Shown piece by piece: positions 44,270-57,850 of a DNA stretch of 64,000 bases. The first letter of the stretch is position 1, and every line of letters begins with the position of its first letter. Origin of the DNA: Tetracladium setigerum (taxonomy: Eukaryota > Ascomycota > Leotiomycetes > Helotiales); the NCBI GenBank assembly GCA_031472005.1, contig PZJY01000003.1, positions 806,001 to 870,000 of the forward strand, written 5' to 3'. The notes under the pieces are model-generated. The model made no database searches and was not told the origin of the DNA. It saw only the letters and a list, made by a program, of their open reading frames with translations. The position numbers and the translations under genes were made by a program.

Positions 44270-47099
44270 TTTTCCATAGTCATTTCATGTAGAGAATTCG
44301 ATTTGAAACTCATACTGCTTGAGCGAAATATACTACTGTAAACGAGAGTCTTGAGTGAAAGTTCTCATATAACCTCACAGTGCAAGATGAGTCTAAGCGA
44401 CAGCTCCCTTTCAATCGTGCCTCCCCAGCCCATAAAATATGCTATAGACCCAAAAAGCTACCCACCTATACGAAGTAGTTCACATGCTAGGAACTTTGGA
44501 AGAATCATATTCATCCTTTGCAAGAGTGAGAAAAAAAAATGCGTAGCTTGGCTTGGAAATCTCCAAGACCAAGCAAGAATCATCCAAACGGTCCGTTCCA
44601 CCTCCTTTCGCACAGATACTCAGTCCGTACGCTCCCTGAGTCCCTCTGCACACCCGAAAAAACACCCTCCTTGCAACCTGAAACGAACCTAGAAAGTAAT
44701 TTAGCATGGAAGCAAGGCTAGCAAGCACACAACAACACCTCCTTGGGGGGATGGTTCTGATCTTCTGAAACTCAGGAACCGTTTTATTTTTCTTTATTTT
44801 TGTGTGCCCGCCACCACCACCCTCGGGGAAGTTTTGCCGTTATGGTTTTGTTCGCAAAACAACTCTCTGACGATTTTCCATGTCATGCGAGTACTTAACG
44901 CGTCTGATGGTCGGAAGAATTTGAAAAAGGGGGTTCGTGTAAAGTGGTTTTCTTGGGGGTGGTGTTAATATTGGACCGGGGATAGCATACATTATTAGGT
45001 ACTTGGGTACCTAGGTAGGTAGCTAGGGTTTGAGATTGGGATGTAATAAGTGGTATGACATATGAGAGGAATAATAGTGGCGAGGACTTGAACGTATGAG
45101 ATATCGTGGGTTGATGGTTTAATTGCCATGCTCCATCCATCCCATGGCAAGCAAAGCTTCCTTCTATGTTGGTACAATCCAGTTCCTCTGTGATCCTGTA
45201 CTGTACGGTAAAGTACTTCAACGGGAAGATGCAAGGACGATCACATGCAAGTCATTCCACCCCCAAAATCTTTAGCAATCAATGCAATACCCTCCTCGCA
45301 TGTTCTCTTGCCCTTCTAGAAGGAAAGTCCGACTCGCTCTCGCTCCAGGTCTAGGCTAAGGGCAAGCCCGATATTTCTTTGTTCCCTGTCAACAATAGGT
45401 AGACTTCCTTTCATCACAACAGGCACGAAATCAAAGAGAGGGCTAATTCTGGACTTGAAAGGAGAGCCAGACAGGAACAGAAGTCTTACAAGCTTATGAT
45501 GCCATCATTATGCCTGCCGCCTGGTCTTTGGTGAAGAAAAAGCCGTAAAGTTTAGTACGGCAGGACAGGACAGGACGCGTTTGCAAGTCAAGTAGTGTGT
45601 GGTGTGGCGTGGATGATGCAGGAGATCGTATTCAACCCTAGCCTTTCTTAGGGTATGTGGTCCTTGGTCCTTGGTCCTTACTTGCCATACGATTACAGTA
45701 CTGTACATCTAATAGAGCGAAAGAGGTATATGCATATCCGATGGAAGGCGAGGCGAATTGAGGAGGAGGTGCTGCAGAATAATGGTCAGAATGACTCAGA
45801 GTATCTGCAATTGGCGGTTTGTGGTTGTTTGAAGACTCTTGGGATGGGCGGATAGATGGATGATGGATGGATGATGGATGTGGGGGAGCGAAAGAGTGGA
45901 AGTTGCCGATGCATGGGACACGGATGGTAGGTAAACTCCAGGTCTTAAGTCCAGTGAGGCAAAAGAAGGAGTGAGTGAATGAATTGAGGGCGGACGAGGA
46001 CGACGAAGCAAGTTGCCTGAATCCAGGGTTTTAAGAAAAATGGTGCTGGCTGAATGAAGTAGAGTACTCCTTACTGTATTGGATGAAAGGGATAGAGTAC
46101 TCGTCCGCAAGAGATACGGCTGAGAGCTGGCTTTCATCTATTGGAAGGGGAGGAAGAATAGGCAGGACACCTCACACGAACGACGAACGACGAACGAATG
46201 AAGCTGCAAACGGATGGGATGACTGCCTTCTGGCTGCGGTTCGATTGAGGGCCAAAGTACCTAGTTGCAACGATATCCTTTCCTTTTCCTGTCGTTTGCC
46301 CTGTTCTACTCGTACGGACCGTCTCATGACTGCTCTATCAGTCATCTACGAAGTGACCTTACAGCACCAGGTGGTCCTGTTCCGATTCTAATAATAATAT
46401 CAACTGGGTGAGAGAGACTTGAGAGTTAAGCTGGGCCGGGCTGAGCTGGGCCTCACTGCTGTGCTGTGCTTTCATTCTGTGTTACAATACAAGAATTTGT
46501 CGAGGATTGATGAGTAGTTGGGATGTTTACTTTGGGAGTTTGAATTATATTGTACCACAAGTACTGTAATAATGCTGGTGATTTGATGTAAAGTATGAGT
46601 CCTGATGGTCACGATCCAAAAAGCAAAAGGAGGCTCTCAATAATCCGAGTCACAAAGAAATGAAGTCATTTCCAAACAGAGTGGACGAAGAATCATCACT
46701 TGAGCTCTGGGCACACTGTGCTTTGTTGTGATGTTCTCCGAGTATTATTCTCTCTATTTACAGAACAATACGGAGTAATTGGGTCTGCATTTTTATTATT
46801 ATCGCACGCAACGCACGCTCTCTCTCTCCGGGATGCTGGCTAAGGGCAAAAAAAAATCATACAAACAAGGGGCATGACGGGTTCCATCCCAAGAGTGCCC
46901 CGTCCCTGGTGCGTTTGAGCCTTGAGGAGGCAGAAGATCCCGGGAGCAGACCAGGGTTTACCTGATCGCATTTTACTTTTTCCCTTGTCGGAGCAAAAAC
47001 AAAATGGACATCTCCCTCTCAAGATTCGTCAGAATCTCTAATCCCAACCCGGTCTTGCTGCCCAATTATTACTGTGGGATGGGGTGAAATGAGGAAGAT

Positions 47100-47119
47100 A
47101 GAGAGAGAGAGAGAGAGAG
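47100..47119. repeat. (AG)10 microsatellite
   Basis: Ten AG dinucleotides in the eIF4G upstream region. They are read directly from the sequence. Confidence 0.95.
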
Positions 47120-48711
47120 GGTGGTGCAACTGAATTCCCGAGGAGCTGGTGAGTGATGGATCTCGGAATGAGATGATGGGGGAGGGGCAAACGAAAAAAG
47201 ACCGAAAGTAAAGAAAGGGGTAAAAATGGCACTTCTCGCTCGCACAGTACCAATGTTGCACAAGAAGAAAGGATGGCGGCTTCCTTTCTTTTGGCCTTTT
47301 CTTCCACTTATCTCCATCTCACCTTTGTTGCAACAACAATAATGATTGAGCTTCAGGCACAATAATCACTCCTCACAAATTAGCACCAGGAGGCAAACAA
47401 ATTGGAGGAAAGTATGCCTATGTCATAGGTACAAGAAAACCGTTTGCCATGCGGAGCGAGCGTTAGATTAACCATCTTAGTTGGAATGTGCTAGTCCGGT
47501 AGATACGCGTCGTTCCGGATGGTCAGATTATTGAAAAATATGGAAAAGTTGTTTCTTGCCTACTCGGTAGAGGGCGATGCCAGGGCGGTCCCTCCTGCTG
47601 TCGTTGCCCGGATGGATTTGATGTTTCGTTTGTACTCCGTGCGCTGAGCTGAGGGAGAGAGTGAAGAGAGATTGATGGCCGGCTACCATTTGTTGTGAGA
47701 GGAATACCTCGGAATTGATGAGATGTGTGGGCAGGTATGGTAGATGGTTGAAGATCATCTATTGTTCACCGGATATAAATGAGTTAAAGAAGGTGAAGTC
47801 GTGTCCAGGGAATAATGTGTAGGGCAGTAAATGTCCATATCGATCTCAGTTGACAAAGGTACTGTACTGTACAAACACAATGCCATTCGAGATCGGTTCA
47901 AATAATTGAAGAAGACGTTTCCAACAATGAGGATTAAATATCCTTTGTATGCGCGCACTTGATAGATAGATAATTAAATATTAAGAATTACCTACAGATG
48001 TTGATGTTAGGTATTGTTGATGTTTGTTGCTCATCCAAGTGAATTTGAAGCGAAGTGACTCCTTGATCTGGCTCACTGCTAGCGTGGCCTGTTGCGGCCA
48101 AGCCTCCTTCTTGTTCACGCTAAGCGACCTTACGGCAAGCACGAACCACCTCACCCCCAAGCAGTTATTTCCTTTCATGCCGCCCAACTTTTTTCTCTTC
48201 ACACCTTTTCTGATCCCATCAGAACAACAATCCAAAAAGACAACCCACACCCCGACCACTATCCGCCGACCTCTTCTATTCTGTAGAAGACTGTTCGCGG
48301 CTGGCTTCGTCTTTCCTTCGATACTCTACGTACTCGATTAATTAATACTCCTCTCTCTGCAACTCCCCCGACTTCGTCGTCCTTCGTTCCGCACGCTCGT
48401 TCTGCGTTCTGCGGCCGATCTCACGCTCCTTCAGTCGGCGAAAAAAAAAGAGCGCCAGCCACCCCAGCAGGCAATCTCTTCTCCCTTCAACTCTTCACCC
48501 TCGAGGAAACCGATTCACTTCGACCAACTCGCCTCTCCACTCTTCCCTGGAATCTGCGAAGTCGAATCCTGATCAGACACACTCAGATTTGACATCTGAT
48601 CCCCTTTCTGCTACCGCAATCCATCAACTACCTCCTTCAACCGCGACGTCATCTCCATCCTCTCCCTATTTACAAGCGTCTCTCAACACGTCCACGACGA
48701 CAGTACTTCCC

Positions 48712-51700
48712 ATGAGTTCCGCCGTCTCTCAACAAAACAACCTCCCCACCCAGGCCTCCAGCACAAACAGCGCGTCGCAACCGACTCTGTCGTACGCTTC
48801 TACCGCCAAGAAGGCTGTCTCGTCGCCCCCTATCGCGACGGGCTCCTCCTCGACTCCCTCTCCCGCCGTGGCAGTCGGAGGTCCTGCGCCGGTTCAGCAT
48901 GGAAAGTCGGCTTCGATCTCGCCAGTAAATGGCAGATCGGCCGTCTCTCCTGCTGTCCCGGCAGTTTCTGCACCACCTATCGCACATGGCAGTTCAACCA
49001 ATGGTGGATCTGATCACAGTCGCAAGGCTTCCGTTACCATAAACGCTAATAATTCAACTGGATATATTGCGAATGGTGGACCTGTGGGCGGATCAAAGGG
49101 TGGAATTCAGTTTGGATCAATGGCAGATTCTCCAGCTGTTTCTCACAGCACTCCTCAGATCTCGAGTCCTGCTCCTTCAGCACCGATTGCGATTCCCAAC
49201 AACCCAAGAGTGACTTCACCCGCGCAGTCGCCTTCCCCAATCCCACAACCTTCTGCAAGCGGCGGAAGACCACCTTCGGGCCTAGCAGGTCAAGGAAACG
49301 GTGTCACATTTGGTAGTCTCGGTGGCGATGGCGATGTAGGCACAACCTCAACTTTTTTCCCAGTCAAATGCTAATCTATTCACTTCACAGCGTCACATGC
49401 GACAAGCATCTGGAACACAGGGCCCTCTTGCTCCCAATAACAACAACACACAATCCGGTCACCTACGCCGCGAATCTTCTCAATCAGCACAAGGCGACAT
49501 GTCTAATCAATCTCCTGCTGGACGTGGTGGATTCTCTCAAGGCGGACGCGGTCGCGGTGGTTTCAATCCCCAATACCAACAAGGAAGCCAACAGATGAAC
49601 TATCAACCAAACAACCAATTCCGAAGCTCTCAAGGCCAAGGACGCGGTGGTATGGTTCCTCCTTTCCAAGGCCAAGGACGACCTCTTGCCCAGTTCCCCA
49701 ACTCTCCTCACCAGGCTGCACGCAGTCCTGCCCTCGCCAACTCGATCCCTGGAACACCAAACATGAACCAGGCGATGCCCATGCAACACCCCCAGCAGTA
49801 CAACAACGGCGGCTACTACGCTGGCATGCCAGGTCATCAAGTACTTACCCCTTCCCTTACTACTCAATCCGACTTCAAACCACCAAGAGGTGGTAAAAAG
49901 AAGAACGCAAATCGCAACAATGAGAAGTTCTCAGGCGGTTCAACAAAACAAAGAGCCTCAAAAGAGCTCTTTGGTCACACTTTCGCGTCTCAAGAGCCAA
50001 TGGCACCTGAACGTGGATTTCTTGGTCAGGGTTTCAATGGTCTCGGTGTCGGTCGCGTCAAGATTGCAGCAACGGCGGCGGTCTTCATGCCTCAATTTGG
50101 GGGAGGACTGCCTCCAACTGTACTTGCTCGTCGATTGTCTTCTGCAGATCAAGTACTGGAACAACCTTACTACTCTTCTTCTACTTCTTTCCCCCCTCTC
50201 CCCCTTCCTTTACAAATGGAGCTCAGTCTCCCCAAGATCTCCAAAAACTAGATCTTACACCCACTAGTGGCGATTTTGAAAAATTTCTAATGCACCAACA
50301 GAATTTCCAAGGCTACCCTCCACAATACAACATGGGCATGCAAGGCGGGGCACCATACGGTTTCCCTCAAATGAACCAGATGGGATACCTTCCTGGACCT
50401 CCCCAGTCCCCCCAACCTGGCTACCAACAGCCATATATCCCTGGACAATATGGCGGCCCTGTTGCCCAGCCTATGTCACGAAATTCTTCCCAAATTTCCG
50501 AGCAACGACCAGCTTCGAGCATGGGAGGACCTCAAACTCCTTCTATGACACCTTCCATCGCAACCTCCCACACTCCTCAAGCTAAGCCTACCCCACCATC
50601 GTCGTCTTTCACCCGTCAACCTCGCAAGAGTGCTGCGATTTTGATCAAGCGCCCAGATGGCGAGACTTTGGACATTGATGCTCTCAAGACCCCCGTTTCT
50701 CCAGCACCAAGCAACCGAACCAGAACTCCACCGGTCATTGCTTCAACCCCTACTCCCCCACCAAAGGCTGCCACTCCTCTGCACAACCGTACTGATAGCA
50801 CTGCTACCAACATCAAGTCCAAGGAGCAGATTCAGAAGGAGATGCGCGAGAAGGTCGCCGCTGCTGCTGGTCAAAAGGATGCTGCTGCTGAAGCAAAAGA
50901 GATCGCAGACGAGGCCGCAAAGGCAGCAGAGCTCAAGCTCAAGGAGGAAGAGAAATTGGTCGCCGAAGCTAAGGCAGCTGAGGAGGCCAAGGCAAAAGAG
51001 GAAGCCGAAGCCAAGGCAGCCGCTGAGAAGGCTAAGCTCGACGAGGAAGAAGAACTTGAGCGCCAAATCCGTGAGATGGAGGAAGCCGAAGCCGCTCGAG
51101 AGGCTAAGGAAGCTGAGATCCTCACAAAACGTGCCGCTGAGAAGGCTGCTCTTGCAAAGGCGAACGAGGCTAAGCGCCTGGCTGATGCTGCAGAGAACGA
51201 TCGCAAGCTCCAGGAGCAAGAGCGCGAGATGGAACGTTTGGAAGACGAGAAGGAACGAAAGCGTGCCGAGGCCGAAGGAAAATCTGCTGCTCCTGAACAG
51301 AAGAAGGAGGACAAGATTGCACCAACAACCCCAAGTACTTTGGCATCCAAGTTGTCCAACCTCTCCATCGGTGGTACTGACAGCGGAGCCTCCACACCTG
51401 CATCAGACGATTCAATGGGTCCCCCACCACCAAAGGTCAGCTCTGCTACTGAGAAGCGAGCCAAGCCTGCTGCTCTCAACCTTGCTCCTCTCAACACTAA
51501 GCCGATTGAGCCACCGCAGCCAAGTGCAGCTCTTCAATCGCTGAAGTCTTCTCGTTTCCTTGCTGTGATGAACTCCTCCATCTACCCAGAAGGAATTGCG
51601 TCTCCAAACCCTGCCTTGAACAACGCTGTCACCGCTAAGGGTAAGAGCTTCAAGTACGACAAAGAGTTCTTGTTGCAATTCCAAAAGGTTTTCACTGAGA

Positions 51701-53702
51701 AGCCATCTCTTGAGTTTGAGTCCCAGATCAAGAGCCTCATTGGTGATACTGATGGAGGATCCGCTCGTTCTGGCTCAGTCCGCACTCCTGGCGGCATGGG
51801 TCCACGACAAAACTCTACTCGCGGAAGTCAAGGTGGTTTCCCAGCTATGGGTTCATTCGGTGCTCTCGGTGGTGGAAAGACCCTCCCTGCTGGCACAACT
51901 TCAGAGCAACGTTATGCTATGGCTAGCGGTTCAATGCCTCGCCCAGCTATCAACCCAATGGCCTCCTTCAACCGACCAGGCGGCGCTTTCCCTGGTGGCA
52001 GCAACATGTCTCGCACACCCTCAAGCACCAACATGAACAACAGCATGCCACACTCCCCACGTCAACAGAGCAGCTCTCGCAGAGGTGGTGGATCCAAGCG
52101 TAACGACTTCCAACCTAGCAACGCAAAGGCTGAGGCCCAAGCCGCAAAGACCATGCCTCTCACTGCTGGTATGGATCTCGCGCCAATCAAGGTCTCTGCC
52201 ACTGGATGGAAGCCTCGCAGTGTTAACACCGGACAAACTGCAACCGGTATTGCCGGCCCAGCTCCTGGTGCATCTGGAGCTCCTGGTCACATGGAGCCAG
52301 ATATGGTTCAGCGTAAGGTTAAGGCCGCTTTGAACAAGATGACTCCTGAGAAATTCGACAAGATCGCCGACCAAGTTCTCGCCATCGCAGCACAATCCAA
52401 GGATGAGGCAGACGGTCGCACTCTTCGACAAGTCATCCAGCTTACATTTGAGAAGGCTACCGATGAGGCTCACTGGGCTTCCATGTACGCAAAGTTCTGC
52501 AAGCGTATGTTGGAGACCATGAGTGCTGATATCAAAGATGAGAGCATTCTTGACAAGAATGGCAACGTTGTTTCCGGTGGTAACCTCTTCCGAAAATACC
52601 TCCTCAACAGGTGTCAAGAGGAGTTCGAGCGCGGATGGAAGATGGCCCTGCCAGAGAAGCCAGAGGGTGAGCGTGGTGAGGAGAAATCCGAAGAAGCTGT
52701 CATGCTTTCTGACGAGTACTACATCGCCGCTGCTGCTAAGCGTCGTGGTCTTGGTCTCGTTCAGTTCATTGGTGAACTTTACAAACTCAGTATGTTGACG
52801 GAACGTATCATGCATGAGTGCGTGAAGAAGTTGGTTGACTACACTGGTATCCCAGATGAAGCTGAGATCGAATCTCTTACCAAGCTTCTGAAGACCATCG
52901 GTTACAACTTGGACAGTACGGAGAAGGGCAAACCCATGATGGATGTCTACTTCACCCGCATCCAGTCAATGATTGATACACCTGAGCTTCCAAGTCGTCT
53001 TCGATTTATGCTCATGGATGTTATCGATCTTCGAAAGAAGCGATGGGTTTCCAAGGAGGACAACAAGGGTCCTAAGACTCTTGATGAAGTCAAGGCAGAG
53101 GTATGTGCTTTCCAACACAAGTATTGAACATCAACTAACTTCCGTAGGCCGATGCTATTATTGCACAAAAGGCTGCCGAGAATGCCCGTGGCAACCAACG
53201 TGGTGGCGGCGGTAATAGAATGCAAGTAGGCCGCGGCGACTCTCGTAACTTCTCGGGTGGTTATGGCAACAACCAAGCTCCTCCAGACTACCAGAAGAAC
53301 ACTGTTGGCATGGATGACCTCCGTCGTCTCACCAACAAGAATGCCAACCGACAATCGAGCCAAGGACCAATGTCTTTCGGCCCTACATCCATGTTCTCGT
53401 CGAGAAGCAACAGCGGACGAAAGATGGGCCCAGGTGGTTCATTGAGCAGAACAGGTGAAGATTCAGGACCTTCGTCTAGAACTGGCACACCTCCTCAACA
53501 AAAGGAGTCTACCACCTCCTCAAATGCATTCAGGTATGTTAATCCTATTTTTCTTATCACTAGTTCTTGCTAACATCCTCAAAGTCTTCTTGCAGGATTG
53601 GGATCTGGCGAAGAAAACCCAGCCTCCCCACCTTCCGCAAACACATCTCCGGTCTTGACCAAATCTTCTCCTGCCAACGCCGAGAAGAAGGAGAGCGAGT
53701 AA
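48712..53702 (+). CDS. eif4g: Translation initiation factor eIF4G
   Basis: The scaffold of the eIF4F cap complex. Exons: 48712-49335, 49391-49840, 50302-53100, 53148-53533 and 53585-53702, summing to 4,377 nt (1,458 residues). The N-terminal half is Ser/Pro/Gln/Gly-rich with RGG-type stretches (RGGFSQGGRGRGGF). Next is a long Ala/Glu/Lys-rich coiled coil (from IQKEMREKVAAAAG). Then comes an eIF4E-binding motif of the Y-x4-L-phi type (YDKEFLLQF) and the MIF4G domain starting near DMVQRKVKAALNKMTPEKFD. The C-terminus carries RG-rich RNA-binding sequence and ends EKKESE. Most introns are 47-55 nt. The second, 49841-50301, is 461 nt and unusually open in one frame (see findings); its exact boundaries are the least certain part. 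The ATG at 48712 (MSSAVSQQNN) is the first ATG in frame. Confidence 0.92.
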
Positions 53703-55711
53703 ATCAGCATTCTTTTGCGACTTACACAAAAGTGTTTACCGGAGCATCTTAATCTCTGTGCATAGACTGGCGGGTTGTTATTGCATTTGCGGCGGGGCCT
53801 TTTTCTACAACGTGTCTTAAAAGTTCTCCTTTTTGTTACCATGATACCTCACTTCGACGCCATAGACTTACATTCCGTCACCAGATCTTTTTGTTAGTCA
53901 GTCCTCGCATTACAGGTGGTGTGGAGGACGACAATTGCTTTTATATGCGATAATCTTTCCTTTGGCTCATGGGATTGACCTTTGCGTCGGTAATAACGAC
54001 CCAAACGAAGAAGGTCAATACTAAAAGTCTTTTGTGTCAACATTTTCCTTGGTCTTGCTTGCCCGCTTGCATCCTACAAACATATGCTTTGCTTTTTGCA
54101 TGGGAAAAGATTCGATGGAGATATTTGCGTTGCTCAAGCTACCGCTTGGCTTGGGAATTATCCATTCATGGGTTGGAAGAACTCAGGTCGTTTGCGATGC
54201 TCTCTTTCTATTTGCTCTTCTGATAGCCTGGCTGGCTGGTTCTGTAATCTTGATGGGATGGGGTGAACGAATACGGGTGGATGATGATGATGATATGGGA
54301 ATCTTTCTCATCTTGTGGGGGCGAAGCAGCTGGATTTGAATCATTTTGAGCCTGCTTTACTTATCCGTTGCACGAGCTTACTTGAAAATCGGTCGCCAAC
54401 GATTCTTTGGGTTTAGTTGTGTGGTGGAGGGCGAAAGTTGGAGTGATATTTCTTGACTGATATGACGGGGTTGCTTTGTCTGTACAAATATTTCTTTTCG
54501 TTTAACTATGCCAGCCAGCATCATATCTGAAATAAAAACATTTGAAAAAAATTCCTTCCGTCTTTGCTTGATTGTGATATATGTATGTACTTAGACCCCA
54601 TTCCTCGCGGTGACTATCCGACTTGAGCTGGATTGAGCTGAATTAAATTGGGCAGAGACAGCTGTCCGCCTGTTTTGGCTTCCTTGTATGGGTATGCCCT
54701 TTCTAATCGAACTCAACCTCACCGTGGATTTCATGGCCGTCAATTGCACGGCTTGGTATATCTCCCTGCATATCTAATGAATATGCTGCCTAACATGCTT
54801 CTCCACATTCAAACCATTCAGTAAGGCAGCCCCTCTCAAAGATGCCAGGCCAAACAAATGCCCAGCAGATGCACATCAAAGCAATATACCCAGAGATAAG
54901 TGAACAAGCCTTTGTTGTATTCCAGCAATTCTTTAAACAATGCTAATATATTGCGAGGAGATGTGTGTGCGCGTGTGCGCAAGGAGCCTCAATATATACA
55001 ACAGCGATTTAACTTCCGTATTCAGATCTCAAATGCTCGGTTTAGCATGCTGCTTCTTTGTGTAAAGTTAGCAAAGGTAGTGGGAAATTCAATGAACTGT
55101 AATTTTCACTTCACCTTCAACCTCACTCAGTCTCCTCACTCCTTTATAGCGACCTTCTATATTGTCTGTTTATTTTTTCCCTTGTTATCGACGCTCGTTA
55201 CCGGCTTGTTGATGACAACAACATCAACATCCTGCACACACACTTGGATTCGCCCCGCCTGGTGATTTCTTCCAATCTGCGAAGTCGAATTTAGTCTTGA
55301 TCTATTAGTGAGAATACAGTCTACGACTCTTTGCTTACAGATTTTTGTCTCGCAGCTGTTCTCTGCAGGTTGGTGGTCGAGTCAACAAACCTGGGTTGAC
55401 CCCCCACGTTAACAAGACATCAGTTTTCACCGATTTCATCAACTTTGAGGCGATTTTGTTTGCAAGGGAATTTTTGAAAGATTGGAGGAAAGCGCGTCTT
55501 TTCTGTTCACCTTCCGAGACGCGTCTAAGTCACTGAAGTTCATGCCATCGGCTTCTCATTCCGATCTCAACACCAACTTCATTGATCTGCTATCGCTTTC
55601 AATCAAACGGACCACATACTTGTGCTCGAAGCCTGCATATCATTCACGCATATTCACGCGCTCAGACTTGTACTTTGCTCTCGGCTCCCGAGTGGCACGC
55701 ACCGAATCACC
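53703..55711. other. Intergenic between eIF4G and the SANT-like gene
   Basis: About 2 kb with no recognised gene. The eIF4G 3' UTR and the downstream gene's promoter presumably lie here. Confidence 0.45.
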
Positions 55712-57838
55712 ATGGCACCCACATCCAAATCACGCAAACCCACCTCCTCCAAGAACGCAAATCAAGATGGAGATTCAGAGACGCAGGATAGTAAACCACC
55801 CAAGATGCAGTTCTCGGTCTCGAGTTGGATGATGGGAGGGCCTTTGATCACTTCGTCAAATAGGGCTACGAGTTTGAGAAATAGGATCAGCAAGGCACAG
55901 GGAGGCGGGAAGAAGGAATATTTTCTTGACAACGTAAGTTTTGCTGTACTAGAATACAAGTGCATTATCTAATGTCATCTTCCAATGCAGGCTAGTGATG
56001 ACGATAGTGGGGAAGAGGAGATTTTCATAGTGAGACGAAAGAAGAAGAAGGATGTGGATGCGCCTTCATCTGAGGAGAAAGCGGATGGCAACAAAGAGGA
56101 CAGCAAGATCGAGGATGGAAAGGAGGAAGAAAAGTTGAAGCATACATGCGGCAAAGAGAACGAAAAGGAGCCAAAACATACATGCGGCAAAGGCAATAAG
56201 GTCGAGACAGGAAAAGACGAGACGAAGAATCCCGACACAACGAAAGACAAGGCAACAGACAAGAAATCCGACAGGAAAAAAGACGATGCAAAGAAAGGCA
56301 ACGCTACTGGGCCCAAAGCATCTTCATCCTCAATCAACGGCAATACTACAGGAGACTCCAACCCAAAGAAGGACGAGCCCAAAAAAGACAAGGAGGTTGA
56401 AAAGCCAAAAGAAACCGAAACGGTAGAGGTGATTCCACCACCCTGGGTCCTGGCTGCCGCGAAAGTCCAGACTGTGTCTAAAGATCCAAAGGAACAGGAG
56501 AAAGCAGCGAAGCCAGCATGGGATGTCCCCAGATGTGGAGACGCTACAGATCCATTTGGATGGGGTAAACAGCCTGCAGCCAAGGACGTTGACAAGAGTG
56601 TTAGTGGAACTGCTTTGAATTCTACACCCACGGATAAAAACAAGAAAGATAAATCCAAGTCTCACAAACCCTCGAAGGCGAAGGATAATGGCAATGCCAA
56701 AGGCAAAGACAAAGAGTGGACCAAAGAAAACGACGATAAGTTACGCGAGATGAAGAATGCGAACAAGCCGAACACAGAATTGTGCAAAGTGTTCAAGACG
56801 AGCCTGTATGACATTAACAAGCGATGGGAGGAGTTGCAGAAGCAAGATACAGTAGGTAGCAAGGACAATGCCACTGGAGGTGCCTTGGGCGAAGGATCTG
56901 TTGGTGGTAGAAGTGTCAGTGGAGGAGCCTTGTGGGGAGCAATTGCTGGGGGAATCGCTGGAGCAACTGCTGGAGAAGACTGGGGAAATGTCGATGCTGC
57001 AAATGCCACAGGAGGTGGTGGAGACTGGATAGCTGATTCTGCTCCTGTTGCTGTTCCTGAAGCTTTCACAACATCAGATGAGCAGGCAAAGCCAGATGAT
57101 GTGTTGATGAGTGGTGGAAACGGGGATGGTAATGGTGATAAACCACCACCATCCGGTGATAATCCCATAGAAGATGAATGCGCCAACCTGTTCGTCAATC
57201 AAGACGATACACTCGGCTGGGCTGATACTCAGAAGGTTCTAGATGATCCACTCGGTTGGGCTGGTTCTCAGAAGCAAGTGAACGGGTCTAATCAAGATCT
57301 CAATTCAAGCAACAACAACGATGCCCCGGCAACGTACTTCACCACAGACAAAGTAGGTGGTGATTGGAACACTGGAGACAACCATTCAATCAGCAACAAG
57401 TCGAACGGTAACAAATCGAACGGTAATAAATCAAACGGTAACAAATGGGACGGCAACAAGCCAAGCAGCAACAAGTCAGACAAGTCAAGCTGCAACAAAT
57501 CCAAGGAGAGGCACACCAACATCACCATGGTACCAGGGCCAGACACAGACTGGGATGCTGTCTGGGCTCCTAGGCGCACGAGCAACTACTCCCAAGCGGC
57601 ATCACTGCCCTCCCAAAGACAGGCACAGCCAACATACCAATCACTGCAATCAGACGGAAGGCTGCAACGCGACCATATCTGGCCAGATGCGGACTGTGCT
57701 ATTTTGGAGGAACTGATGGAGAGACACCATGAGCATAAGTGGTTGACCATCCAGGCGCAGTTCTACAATTGGACAGGTAGGATGATTAGTGCGGAGATGA
57801 TTGAGAAGAAGTTTAGAGATGATGGCGCTCTTAATTGA
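55712..57838 (+). CDS. Charged protein with two SANT/Myb-like segments, function unknown
   Basis: Two exons (55712-55933, 55991-57838; intron 57 nt) encode 689 residues. The N-terminus MAPTSKSRKPTSSKNANQDG is followed by FSVSSWMMGGPLITSS. The middle is strongly Lys/Asp/Glu-rich, with a duplicated KHTCGK motif. A first SANT/Myb-like helix set lies around residues 250-290 (EWTKENDDKLREMKNAN... DINKRWEEL). Later the short unit DDTLGWADTQ/DDPLGWAGSQ is repeated, and an Asn/Ser/Lys/Gly tandem (NKSNG units) occurs near residue 480. A second Myb-like segment closes the protein (DHIWPDADCAILEELMERHH... MISAEMIEKKF). This suggests a nuclear chromatin- or DNA-associated protein, but no named family was recognised. 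Confidence 0.75.
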
Positions 57839-57850
57839 GGGGGGGGGGGG
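57839..57850. repeat. G12 homopolymer directly after a stop codon
   Basis: Twelve consecutive G residues begin at the base after the TGA stop of the SANT-like gene. They are read directly, but the length is uncertain given the homopolymer problems elsewhere in this window. Confidence 0.85.

Larger units (their letters stand above)
43877..48711. promoter_or_regulatory. 4.8-kb gene-free region upstream of eIF4G
   Basis: No coding gene is supported here. It contains AG dinucleotide repeats at 44244-44269 and 47100-47119, a GGATGGATGATGG stretch near 45845-45880, and repeated GTACTGTAC/CTAGGTAGG-type motifs. The last 400 bp (48340-48711) are CT-rich and probably form the eIF4G leader. The frame of eIF4G stays open upstream of the chosen ATG, but no ATG precedes it closely. 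Confidence 0.45.

Noticed and set aside
50657..51544. 295-codon frame overlapping eIF4G on the same strand
   Set aside because: A shadow frame of the Ala/Glu/Lys-rich coiled coil; composition (Arg/Leu/Ser) is what that codon pattern gives in another frame.
52021..52815. 264-codon antisense frame over the eIF4G MIF4G domain
   Set aside because: An antisense shadow of a conserved coding exon; no splice sites or family features.
56662..57198. 178-codon antisense frame over the SANT-like gene
   Set aside because: A low-complexity shadow of the Lys/Asp/Gly-rich coding strand.
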